A stretch of 64,000 bases of DNA from Capilliphycus robustus (lineage in GTDB: Bacteria > Cyanobacteriota > Cyanobacteriia > Cyanobacteriales > Microcoleaceae): the NCBI RefSeq assembly GCF_034932365.1, contig NZ_JAYGHR010000064.1, forward strand, positions 95,195 through 159,194, written 5' to 3'. The translations under genes were made by a program, and so were the position numbers. The notes under the pieces are model-generated. The model ran no database searches, was not told the origin of the DNA, and was given only the letters and a program-made list of their open reading frames with translations. Each line of letters begins with the position of its first letter. The stretch's first letter is position 1. This document shows, piece after piece, positions 1-7,803 of this stretch.

Positions 1-685
1 GATAGGTTTTTTTATCACCAAATTTCGGGGCGGAATCTAGGGCATCCCGGAACGGGCCATAATAAGCTGAGGCGTATTTAGCAGAATAGGCTAAGATGCT
101 AACATTCGTATAACCTGCGGCATCTAACCCCTGACGAATGGCACCGATACGCCCATCCATCATATCAGAAGGGGCAACAATATCGGCTCCCGCTTCGGCT
201 TGAGAAACGGCTTGTTTGACTAACACTTCGACGGTTTCATCGTTGAGGATTTCTCCTTCGTCACTAACGATGCCATCGTGACCTTTGGTTGAAAAGGGAT
301 CAAGAGCAACATCCGTCACAATCATTATATCAGGAACTTCTTGTTTAATGGCGCGAACCGTGCGTTGAATTAATCCCTCGGAATTGTAGCTTTCGGTTCC
401 GGCGTTGTCTTTTTTGTCTTCGGCGACAAGCGGAAAAAGTGCGATCGCCGGAATCCCTAAAGCATGGGCTTCTGTGACTTCCTTCAACAGTAAATCTAAC
501 GTATAGCGGTAGCTTCCGGGCATTGAAGCCACTTCGACTTTCGTATTTTCCCCTTCCATGACAAACAGGGGATAAATTAAGTCATTAACCGTGAGTTGAG
601 TTTCACAAGTCATGCGTCGCAGAGCATCGGTACGACGAAGACGACGAGGGCGTTGGACTAGATTTAAGCGAGAGGAGTGACTCAT
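1..685 (-). CDS. hemB: Delta-aminolevulinic acid dehydratase (porphobilinogen synthase), C-terminus cut by window edge
   Basis: Condenses two 5-aminolevulinate molecules to porphobilinogen, a cytosolic step of heme and chlorophyll synthesis. The gene runs off the left edge after about 228 codons; I translated it from the ATG at 683-685. The N-terminus reads MSHSSRLNLVQRPRRLRRT, followed by the family blocks YPLFVMEG, IALFP and APSDMMDGRIGAIR. The first active-site lysine is in ILAYSAKYASAYYGPFRDA; the second catalytic lysine would lie outside the window. It is a single gene with a 176-bp gap to the next gene, on the same strand. Identification is firm; only the missing C-terminal third is unseen. 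Confidence 0.96.
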   Translation of the reverse strand, partial: MSHSSRLNLVQRPRRLRRTDALRRMTCETQLTVNDLIYPLFVMEGENTKVEVASMPGSYRYTLDLLLKEVTEAHALGIPAIALFPLVAEDKKDNAGTESYNSEGLIQRTVRAIKQEVPDIMIVTDVALDPFSTKGHDGIVSDEGEILNDETVEVLVKQAVSQAEAGADIVAPSDMMDGRIGAIRQGLDAAGYTNVSILAYSAKYASAYYGPFRDALDSAPKFGDKKTY

Positions 686-861
686 AATAGATCTCAAAAA
701 TTGCGTTAGAAATGCTAACTCTGAGCTTGAAAAACTGTGGCTTTAATTCTCAGTTTGATCTCAGTCTGATCAAGTTGATCATTATTGCATCTGTTGAATC
801 CCTTAAAATTCTGCCGATACAAATCCATACAATTGTGTGAATAAGTATGAAAATCTCTTGA

Positions 862-2283
862 CTAGGGAGAAACTTTCCCGTTCGGTAAAATTGCCCCGGT
901 TAGATCCACATCTCGCAAATTCGCACCTCTGAGACTAGCACCTTTGAGGTTAGCCCCGCGCAAATTGGCACCTTGTAGATAAGCATTTCTGAGATTGGTG
1001 TCTTGGAGGTTAGCTCCCCGTAAATCAGCACCTTGTAGGTTGGCTTCCCTCAGATTAGCATCTTTGAGATAGGCACCAATCAGGTTAGCCCGCTCTAAAT
1101 TTGCGCCTTCGAGGTTGGCTGATTCGAGGTTAGCATCTTCTAGAATAACGCCTTCTAAGATGGCATCGGTTAAGTCAGCTTCTTCTAAATTTGCGCCTTT
1201 GAACTTGGCATAACCGAGTTTGGCTTTTGCTAATATGGCATTTTTGAGGTTAGCCTTTTCGAGTTGAGCAACCCAGAGTTTAGCTTCTGTTAAATCGGCG
1301 TTTTCTAAATTGGCTTCGATCAGTTGAGCATCGCCGAGAGTGGCTTTTTGCAGGTTCGCTGAACTTAGATCTGTACGAGTGAGTCGGGCTTTAGTCAGAT
1401 TGGCTTGTTGGAGATCTGCTTGATGTAGATTCGCTTCTTCTAAGTTAGCGCCGAGTAAGAGGGCTGATCCGAAGTTAGCTTGACTGAGTTTAGCGGAGGC
1501 GAGGTTGGCATTTTCGAGTTTAGCGCCACGCAGATCTGCTTGTTGTAAATTGGCATCCACAAGTTGAGCTTCTCTGAGGTTAGCTTGCCAGAGATTGGCG
1601 CCGGTGAGATCGGTATTGGTGAGTTTGGCCCCCATAAAGTTGGCATAACCCAGGTTAGCGTTTTTGAAGCTAGCATAACCCAAGTCAGACCCTTGCAGGT
1701 TGGCACCACGCAAGTCGGCTTTTTCGAGGTAAGCATTGGAGAGATCGGCTTCTCTGAGGTTAGCTTTCCAAAGGTAGGCGTCTCGCAGGTCAGCCGATCG
1801 TAGGTTCGCACTACTGAGATCACATTCTGGACATTGACGAGTGTTGAGGGTTTGCTGCTGTAACTGTTGTTTTTTCTCTTGTTCTGAAGGCGTCTGCTGG
1901 CGGGACTGTTCGGCTTGTAGGCGATCGCTGAGTCGATGATTTTCCCGCCCGATGCTAATGGCGATCAGGGTACTCAATACAGCTAGACTCGCCAGTAGGG
2001 TGATCCCGACTAAAGTGATTGTTTTCTGTTGAAAGAAGGGAACCGCAGAGGGGGATTTTTCCAGGGGAGAGGTTATGTTGGGACGAGCTAAGGCTTGCAG
2101 GGCTTTCACCGCAGTCGTTTTCTGCTCTATGGGATGTTGTTTGGAGTGAGGTTCTACCATGTTTTGCTGTTCTTGAGTAGATTGCGATTCGGCTCTGTTG
2201 GTACTAGAGACGGTGCAACCCGATGCTATTTTTAGGACTCGAACCACCGTCTTTCTTAGACTATCAGGATTAGAGGCATCCAT
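862..2283 (-). CDS. Membrane-anchored pentapeptide-repeat protein
   Basis: A 473-aa protein. About 80 N-terminal cytoplasmic residues are followed by one hydrophobic segment (roughly residues 83-107, LVGITLLASLAVLS) and a short Gln-rich linker. From about residue 150 to the end there is an almost unbroken run of A(D/N)LxxA pentapeptides, such as ADLRGANLQ. Such runs fold as a right-handed quadrilateral beta-helix. The helix is probably on the opposite side of the membrane from the N-terminus, but topology is inferred. The Cys pair in RQCPECDLS just before the repeats is common in cyanobacterial members. The ORF can start one codon earlier at a TTG; the ATG at 2281-2283 is preferred. Molecular function is unknown. 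Identity of the fold is certain. Confidence 0.9.
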   Translation of the reverse strand: MDASNPDSLRKTVVRVLKIASGCTVSSTNRAESQSTQEQQNMVEPHSKQHPIEQKTTAVKALQALARPNITSPLEKSPSAVPFFQQKTITLVGITLLASLAVLSTLIAISIGRENHRLSDRLQAEQSRQQTPSEQEKKQQLQQQTLNTRQCPECDLSSANLRSADLRDAYLWKANLREADLSNAYLEKADLRGANLQGSDLGYASFKNANLGYANFMGAKLTNTDLTGANLWQANLREAQLVDANLQQADLRGAKLENANLASAKLSQANFGSALLLGANLEEANLHQADLQQANLTKARLTRTDLSSANLQKATLGDAQLIEANLENADLTEAKLWVAQLEKANLKNAILAKAKLGYAKFKGANLEEADLTDAILEGVILEDANLESANLEGANLERANLIGAYLKDANLREANLQGADLRGANLQDTNLRNAYLQGANLRGANLKGASLRGANLRDVDLTGAILPNGKVSP

Positions 2284-2286
2284 CAA

Positions 2287-2850
2287 CAGTTAACAGTGAT
2301 CAGTGACCAGTCACCAGTGAACCAAGCTAAAAACCCCGGTGCGCGATAAAGTTACCGGGGTTTTGAGTCGAATTTTCGTTTTTTGAACTTTACTTGAGGT
2401 TGAATAATTGTTTGTCTTGCCTTGATGATAACACCAAATGAATTCCGATATCTATCTAATACTATTTAGGATTTGTGATATTCTGATGAAACTCAAAAAT
2501 CCACACCTCCTCACAGTAATAATTTGATTAACAGTCTGTGAAAATCTCAGTGATTCTACGGATGCGATCGCCAAGTTCTGCTACAGGGATGATCGGGGAA
2601 ATCTCCTAAACTGTAAAGGATTCTTAAATTCTATCAAAAAACTCGATCTGAAACCCAGAGGGAAGTCACATCGGAAAAAATATAACCTGGTCTTAACCTA
2701 ATTGGGGGAGTTATTTAGCTAAACTTAAATTGATCTATTATCTTGATTCAAAGCTGGATTAAATGATTGAAGAACTTTCTTGAGATCAAAAAACATCCGG
2801 TTTAGGCGAGCGATCAGTCCAGTATTTGCATATAAAAATCCCCGTTTATT
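2287..2850. other. 564-bp divergent intergenic region
   Basis: This stretch separates the minus-strand pentapeptide gene from the plus-strand sensor kinase, so both promoters should lie here. It contains a short run of the CACTGGT-type heptamer (about 2291-2322), a perfect GC-rich hairpin (2330-2364) and one HIP1-like site. I see no ORF with a good ribosome binding site and no tRNA. Confidence 0.6.
2330..2364 (-). terminator. Perfect 11-bp hairpin with T-tract, terminator-like
   Basis: AAAACCCCGGT pairs perfectly with ACCGGGGTTTT around a 13-nt loop. On the minus strand the stem is followed by TTTTTAG, on the plus strand by TTTTGAG, so it looks like an intrinsic terminator read mainly leftwards. 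It sits in the leader of the pentapeptide gene, not after any annotated gene. It may therefore end a small RNA or act as an attenuator. Confidence 0.6.
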
Positions 2851-4206
2851 ATGGTTATGATGTCAGAATCTTTATTCTCTACTTCCTCTGTTTTTTTAAC
2901 GCAAGAGATCCATTTAGAATCAACGGTACAAGATCTTCCCCTGTATAGTTTTCAAGTTGATCTGGAAGAACCCGGAATTAGTTTGACTCGCATTTTTGAA
3001 ACCCATCGATTTCTTCCGGGTATCATCCTGACTGATCAAGGAAAGTTTGTCGGAATGATTTCTCAGCGTAGATTTATCAGAATGTTGAGTCGTCCCTATG
3101 GACGAGAACTGTTTTTAAATCGTTGTATTCGATTATTACATCGTTTTGTGACGGATGAATTGTTAATCTTATCCGGTAATACTCCGATTTTAGAAGCAGC
3201 TAATAGAGCGGTTAAAAGAGATACAGAAATGCTGTATGAACCGATTGTTGTTCGTCTGTTTCCTGAAGAATATCAGGTGCTTGACACTCAACAGTTATTA
3301 TTGGCTCAATCTCATCTTCATCAACTCGCAACTCAGTTACTCAAACAAAAAACACAAGCACAATTAATTCAAACAGAAAAGCTAGTTTTATTAGGTCAAA
3401 TGGTCGCTGGAATCGCTCACGAACTAAGAAACCCTCTCAATTGTATTTCGGGAAATTCTAAGTTTATTCAAGATAGTTGTCAGACTCTATTAACGGTTTT
3501 AGGGGTTTATGAAAAGAAGTTTCCCGATGCTGAAAATGAAGACATAAAACAGTTTAAAGAAGAGCTAGATATCGAATTTTTAAAACAAGATTTGCCGGAT
3601 TTAATTAAAAGTATTCAACTGTCTTCCGAACGGATGAATCAACTGGTTAGTAGTCTACGAAGTTTTTCCTATATGGATGGCTCCCATCGAAAAGAAACTG
3701 ATATTCACGAGTGTTTGGACAGTACATTATTAATTCTAAAAAATCGTCTCAAGATGGGAATTACAGTCATTAAAAATTATCAAAATCTTCCTTTAGTTCC
3801 TTGTTATCCCGGACAGTTAAGCCAGGTTTTTATGAATTTAATTGCCAATAGTATTGATGCTGTAGAAGAACGCCTAAAAACAGATAGGGATGAATCTCCT
3901 GAAGTTAGAATTCAGACGGAAATCAAACAATTATTAGATTCAGATGATCAGATTAAAGACTACATTTCTATTCAAATCGCTGATAACGGTTTAGGAATCC
4001 CTGTAGAAATTCAAAATAGAATTTTTGAGAGCTTTTTCACGACAAAACCAGTCGGAAAAGGAACAGGACTCGGACTCGCTATTAGCCATCAAATTATTGT
4101 CGAAAAGCATGGCGGACAATTGATTTTAAATTCTACACCGGGAGTAGGGACTGAATTTGAGATTTTGTTACCGCTAAAACATGACAACGAATCAGATGAA
4201 CGCTAA
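2851..4206 (+). CDS. Sensor histidine kinase with N-terminal CBS-like region
   Basis: A 451-aa cytoplasmic kinase with no membrane segment. Residues about 30-135 resemble a CBS/receiver-like sensing module (IILTDQGKFVGMISQRRF). A short helical linker (about 150-180) leads to the HisKA H-box MVAGIAHELRNPLN, whose His is the phosphoacceptor. The HATPase domain shows the N box FMNLIANSIDAVEE, G1 IADNGLGIP, F box FESFFTTKP and G2 GKGTGLGLAIS, all intact. The start could be any of three closely spaced ATGs (2851, 2857, 2860); there is no clear Shine-Dalgarno. It is an orphan: no response regulator is adjacent. Its stop overlaps the stop of the convergent glycosyltransferase by four bases. Confidence 0.9.
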   Translation: MVMMSESLFSTSSVFLTQEIHLESTVQDLPLYSFQVDLEEPGISLTRIFETHRFLPGIILTDQGKFVGMISQRRFIRMLSRPYGRELFLNRCIRLLHRFVTDELLILSGNTPILEAANRAVKRDTEMLYEPIVVRLFPEEYQVLDTQQLLLAQSHLHQLATQLLKQKTQAQLIQTEKLVLLGQMVAGIAHELRNPLNCISGNSKFIQDSCQTLLTVLGVYEKKFPDAENEDIKQFKEELDIEFLKQDLPDLIKSIQLSSERMNQLVSSLRSFSYMDGSHRKETDIHECLDSTLLILKNRLKMGITVIKNYQNLPLVPCYPGQLSQVFMNLIANSIDAVEERLKTDRDESPEVRIQTEIKQLLDSDDQIKDYISIQIADNGLGIPVEIQNRIFESFFTTKPVGKGTGLGLAISHQIIVEKHGGQLILNSTPGVGTEFEILLPLKHDNESDER

Positions 4207-5078
4207 GGTTTATAAATTCTATTGAGAGGGTGCATTCTTCGACAATAAAGCAAAATTCCGATGAGTTTATGACGGGAAAGTTGAGGAGAAATGAGTAAAG
4301 AAACAAGAGAAACCAGACTCATTCTCAACAAACGATATCCCAACACCCAAAAGTTTGTATGTTTTTCTAAGCTGAGAAGATAACTGTAAATACTTTGCTG
4401 AATTTTTAAGGGTTGATTTTGCTTCGTAATGGATGAAGGTTGATGAATGACTCGAATTTCTGAAGACATCACCACTTGATGTCCTTGTTTTCCAGAGCGC
4501 AAACAAAAGTCAAAATCTTCGTAATATAGAAAATAATCGGGGTCAAACTGAGGACATTCAGAAAATCGTTTGAGATTAATTAATAAACTACATCCTGTTA
4601 CCCATTTCATGGTAATATAAGGTAGATTAGATTTCTGATTTTCTGCGATCGCATCTAAAGCAATAATTTGTCCTGTTTTTGCGTTAAACTCTCCACCCCC
4701 AAACCATATTTTTCCCGTCGGTTCATTAACAATTGTTCCTAAAATCGAAATATCAGGATAGGCTGTGAAAAACTCCATTACTTGTTTCAAGCTATTTTCT
4801 GTTAAATACGCATCGGGATTAATTAACCAAACAATGGCTTGAGGATTTTGTTGATAAACCCAATTTAATCCAATATTACAAGCTCGACCAAAACCAATAT
4901 TTTCTGGAGAATCTAGAACAGTAACCCACTCAGTTTTCAAACCATAAATCGAGCTATCATCTGGAGAATTATTAACGATGATAACTCGATAATTGATTTC
5001 ATCTTGAACTGGAATTGAGTTAATTAATTGCTCAATTAATGAAGTTGAGTAATAATTAACCGTTATCCAGTAAATCAT
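4203..5078 (-). CDS. Family 2 glycosyltransferase (rhamnosyltransferase-like)
   Basis: A 291-aa GT-A enzyme that would transfer a nucleotide-activated sugar to a glycan acceptor at the cytoplasmic membrane face. The N-terminal nucleotide-binding strand reads VNYYSTSLIEQLI. The acid motif lies in LINPDAYL, and the WVTGCSLLINLKRF and YYEDFDFCLR blocks are typical of the WbbL-like rhamnosyltransferase subgroup of GT2. Its start codon overlaps the stop of the upstream rfbA-like gene by four bases (ATGA), so the two are translationally coupled. That supports use of a dTDP-sugar, probably dTDP-rhamnose. Substrate is inferred; family is clear. Confidence 0.88.
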   Translation of the reverse strand: MIYWITVNYYSTSLIEQLINSIPVQDEINYRVIIVNNSPDDSSIYGLKTEWVTVLDSPENIGFGRACNIGLNWVYQQNPQAIVWLINPDAYLTENSLKQVMEFFTAYPDISILGTIVNEPTGKIWFGGGEFNAKTGQIIALDAIAENQKSNLPYITMKWVTGCSLLINLKRFSECPQFDPDYFLYYEDFDFCLRSGKQGHQVVMSSEIRVIHQPSSITKQNQPLKIQQSIYSYLLSLEKHTNFWVLGYRLLRMSLVSLVSLLISPQLSRHKLIGILLYCRRMHPLNRIYKP

Positions 5079-6148
5079 GTGAGTTCAATTTGACAGTCAT
5101 CTCCAATCATAAACCGCATGGCTTTGGGACGTTGAGGACTGGTTGTTAATACAGCACGTCGTCCAACTAATGTATCTACAATTCGAGGATGAATATTGAC
5201 AATTTTTGACCCTTTTAAAATGACGCTATGCTCTAATTCTGCCTCAATAATGGTCACTTCATCGGCTATACTACTATAGGGGCCGACAAAGCAGTTTTCT
5301 AAGTGACAATTCTCGCCAATCACAACAGGGCCACGAACACTACAGTTAATTAATTTACTTCCCGAACCAATTTTAACCCGTCCGATAATTTGAGTTTTTT
5401 CATCGACTTCACCCTCGTTAGAAGGCTGAATACATTCATCGAGAATAATCTGATTCGCACTCAAGAGATCATCTTTTTTCCCGGTATCTAACCACCACCC
5501 ATCTAAGCTACGGGCTTCAACTTTTTTCTCAGTTTCAATCAGTTTTTGAATGGCATCGGTAATTTCTAACTCGCCCCGAGGGGAAGGTTGAATATTTGCG
5601 ATCGCATTATGGATCGTTTTATCAAAAAAGTAAACCCCCACCAAAGCTAAGTTTGAAGGAGGAACTTTCGGTTTTTCAACTAACTTTAAAACTCGTCCTT
5701 GTTCATCGACGACTGCAACCCCAAAAGCGGTAGGATTTTCAACAGTTCGTAGTAAAATGAGGGCATCGAGTTGTTTAGATTTAAACTGTTCAACAAAAGG
5801 ATTCAATGGATTTTGAATCAGGTTATCTCCCAAATACATCACAAAGGGAGAATCCCCTAAAAAGAATTGAGAGATTTTAACCGCATGAGCTAAACCTGCT
5901 GGTTGATCTTGTAAAATATAGGTAATATTTGCACCAAAACGTTCTCCATTTCCCGTTACCGCTTTGACTTCTTCTCCAGTTTCGGGACTAATCACAATCC
6001 CTATTTCGGTGATACCTGCGGCAACAATTCCTTCAATTCCATACCATAAAATCGGCTTATTCGCAACAGGAACAAGCTGTTTTGCTCCTGTATAAGTCAA
6101 AGGACGAAGACGAGTACCTTTACCACCAGAAAGAATGAGTGCTTTCAT
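5075..6148 (-). CDS. rfbA: Glucose-1-phosphate thymidylyltransferase, long form
   Basis: Makes dTDP-glucose from glucose-1-phosphate and dTTP, the first step to dTDP-rhamnose. The nucleotidyltransferase signature MKALILSGGKGTRLRPLT opens the protein, with QLVPVANKP and YLGDNLI following. At 357 aa it is longer than the usual RmlA of about 290 aa. The extra C-terminus (about residues 250-345, with IIGRVKIGSGS and VVIGENCHLENCFVG) is a left-handed beta-helix of hexapeptide repeats, as in the long StrD-type subgroup. It overlaps the downstream GT2 gene by four bases and is separated from rfbD by 128 bp holding an inverted repeat. Specificity for dTTP is inferred from family and neighbours. Confidence 0.9.
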   Translation of the reverse strand: MKALILSGGKGTRLRPLTYTGAKQLVPVANKPILWYGIEGIVAAGITEIGIVISPETGEEVKAVTGNGERFGANITYILQDQPAGLAHAVKISQFFLGDSPFVMYLGDNLIQNPLNPFVEQFKSKQLDALILLRTVENPTAFGVAVVDEQGRVLKLVEKPKVPPSNLALVGVYFFDKTIHNAIANIQPSPRGELEITDAIQKLIETEKKVEARSLDGWWLDTGKKDDLLSANQIILDECIQPSNEGEVDEKTQIIGRVKIGSGSKLINCSVRGPVVIGENCHLENCFVGPYSSIADEVTIIEAELEHSVILKGSKIVNIHPRIVDTLVGRRAVLTTSPQRPKAMRFMIGDDCQIELT

Positions 6149-6204
6149 AAAAAAATCTCAGAATTTGTCAAGTCTTTGATGTTTGCACGGGAAATGTTAA
6201 GCTC

Positions 6205-6255
6205 GTTTTTGGGTAGGCTTTTGATGGGAATTGCTTCTCCACCTACCCCAAAAAC
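6205..6255. repeat. Inverted repeat between rfbD and rfbA
   Basis: GTTTTTGGGTAGG at 6205-6217 pairs with CCTACCCCAAAAAC at 6242-6255 with one bulged base around a 24-nt loop. The stem is strong but no T-tract follows on either strand, so it is a weak terminator candidate. It may instead protect or separate the rfbC-rfbD and rfbA-GT transcripts. Confidence 0.55.
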
Positions 6256-6276
6256 CTCAAATCTAACCTAACCTGA

Positions 6277-7158
6277 TTAACCCTTGGTTGCCAACTCTGA
6301 GAGCATTTTTCTCAAACTTTGTCGCCAATGGGGAGGATATGTTCCAAGTATTGCCGATATTTTTTGGGTATTGAGAACCGAATAAGCCGGACGACGTGCG
6401 GGAGTTGGATATTCCGCCGTAGAAATGGGGACAACTCGTTGAATTTTCAGAGGAAAACCCAGGTGTTTGGCTTCTTCAAAAATAGCAACGGCGAAATCAT
6501 ACCAACTGGTAACTCCACTATTTGTATAGTGATAAATTCCGGTGGTTTCTGAATTAATTTTCTCACTTAATTGAGCGATCGCTACGGCTAAATCCCCCGT
6601 CCAAGTTGGGCTTCCTACCTGATCACAAACCACTCGTAATTCTTCTCGTTCCGCCCCCAGTCGCAGCATGGTTTTCACGAAATTTCCTTTCCCTCCCACG
6701 CCATAAACCCAGGCGGTTCTAATAATAGCTGCATTTGCCTCTGTTTTCAAAATCGCCTGTTCTCCGGCTAATTTTGACTGACCATAGCCGCCTAAAGGCT
6801 GAGTTTGATCCGTTTCTAAATAGGGATGACTTTGGGTTCCATCAAAGACATAATCTGTGGAAACATGAATCAATGTCGCCCCGATTTGTTGGGCTTCTTT
6901 CGCCAAAATACCGGGAGCGGTGCCATTAATTGCAAGTGCCAATTCCCGTTCACTTTCGGCTTTATCTACGGCTGTATAGGCTGCTGCATTAATAATTAAA
7001 TCGGGCTTATGATCAGCAACAATTTTAGCGATCGCCTCTGGGTTTGCTAAGTCTAAACTCTCTCGTCCAAAGCTTTTCACCTCTCCCAAGGGGGCGAGAA
7101 ACGGTTGTAATTCCTGACCCAATTGGCCGTCTTTACCGATGAGTAATATTTGTCTCAT
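6277..7158 (-). CDS. rfbD: dTDP-4-dehydrorhamnose reductase
   Basis: Reduces dTDP-4-keto-rhamnose to dTDP-L-rhamnose with NAD(P)H. The Rossmann motif ILLIGKDGQLGQEL is at the N-terminus. VSTDYVFDG and the catalytic YGQSKLAGE (YxxxK) follow, as in extended short-chain dehydrogenases. The open frame extends 27 codons further upstream, but the ATG at 7156-7158 gives the family's usual 293 aa and overlaps the rfbC stop by four bases (ATGA), so I use that start. It is co-transcribed with rfbC. No rfbB lies in this window, so the pathway is incomplete here. Confidence 0.95.
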   Translation of the reverse strand: MRQILLIGKDGQLGQELQPFLAPLGEVKSFGRESLDLANPEAIAKIVADHKPDLIINAAAYTAVDKAESERELALAINGTAPGILAKEAQQIGATLIHVSTDYVFDGTQSHPYLETDQTQPLGGYGQSKLAGEQAILKTEANAAIIRTAWVYGVGGKGNFVKTMLRLGAEREELRVVCDQVGSPTWTGDLAVAIAQLSEKINSETTGIYHYTNSGVTSWYDFAVAIFEEAKHLGFPLKIQRVVPISTAEYPTPARRPAYSVLNTQKISAILGTYPPHWRQSLRKMLSELATKG

Positions 7159-7703
7159 TGAAAAACGTCCGCAGTTTTCAAGGTTGTACCGTCTTGATCT
7201 TTGGCTGAAAGCATTGGAGTGATCCCATCTATAGGCCAATTAATTCCTAAATCGGGGTCATTCCACAAAATTGAACGTTCGTGTTGCGGGGCATAATAAT
7301 CTGTCGTTTTATACAGAACTTCCGCAATCTCTGAAACGACTAAAAATCCATGAGCAAAGCCGGGTGGAACCCAGAATTGTCGTTTATTTTCAGCCGAAAT
7401 TATACAGCCCACCCATTGTCCAAATGTAGGAGAACTTTTGCGGATATCAACAGCAACATCATAGATTTCACCCTGAACAACCCGTAAAAGTTTACCTTGG
7501 GCTTGCTCGATTTGATAATGCAAGCCTCGCAAGACACCTTGACGGGATCGGGAGTGATTATCTTGAACAAATGCTGCTGTTACACCTGTCTTGTCTGCGA
7601 AAACTTTCTGATTGAAACTTTCAAAGAAAAATCCTCGTTCGTCTCCGAATACTTTCGGTTCTAGGATTAACACATCCGGGATTTCTGTGGGAATTACATT
7701 CAT
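7155..7703 (-). CDS. rfbC: dTDP-4-dehydrorhamnose 3,5-epimerase
   Basis: Epimerises C3 and C5 of dTDP-4-keto-6-deoxyglucose. The protein is 182 aa, the normal length for a cupin-fold RmlC. VLRGLHYQ carries the catalytic histidine; GEIYDVAVDIRKSSPTFG and WVPPGFAHGFLV are also family hallmarks. The next gene, rfbD, starts within its stop codon, so the pair is translationally coupled. With rfbA downstream it supplies L-rhamnose for the surrounding glycosyltransferases. Confidence 0.95.
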   Translation of the reverse strand: MNVIPTEIPDVLILEPKVFGDERGFFFESFNQKVFADKTGVTAAFVQDNHSRSRQGVLRGLHYQIEQAQGKLLRVVQGEIYDVAVDIRKSSPTFGQWVGCIISAENKRQFWVPPGFAHGFLVVSEIAEVLYKTTDYYAPQHERSILWNDPDLGINWPIDGITPMLSAKDQDGTTLKTADVFQ

Positions 7704-7803
7704 GCCCTATCTAAGCAGCGATTCGCCACTTTACATCTTAACAAAGAAATTATACTTTTCTGAAAATTTGACTAAATCTTTAATTTTTCCCCAATTAACG
7801 GGC

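Noticed and set aside
1440..1823. Long open frames on both strands inside the pentapeptide-repeat gene
   Set aside because: Shadow frames created by the 15-bp coding periodicity; no ribosome binding sites and low-complexity products.
2507..2515. CTCCTCACA, the core of the cyanobacterial small RNA Yfr1
   Set aside because: No flanking stem-loop and no terminator stem follows it, so the match is probably chance.
7159..7239. 27-codon N-terminal extension of rfbD
   Set aside because: It overlaps rfbC in another frame; the internal ATG matches the family start and the four-base overlap.
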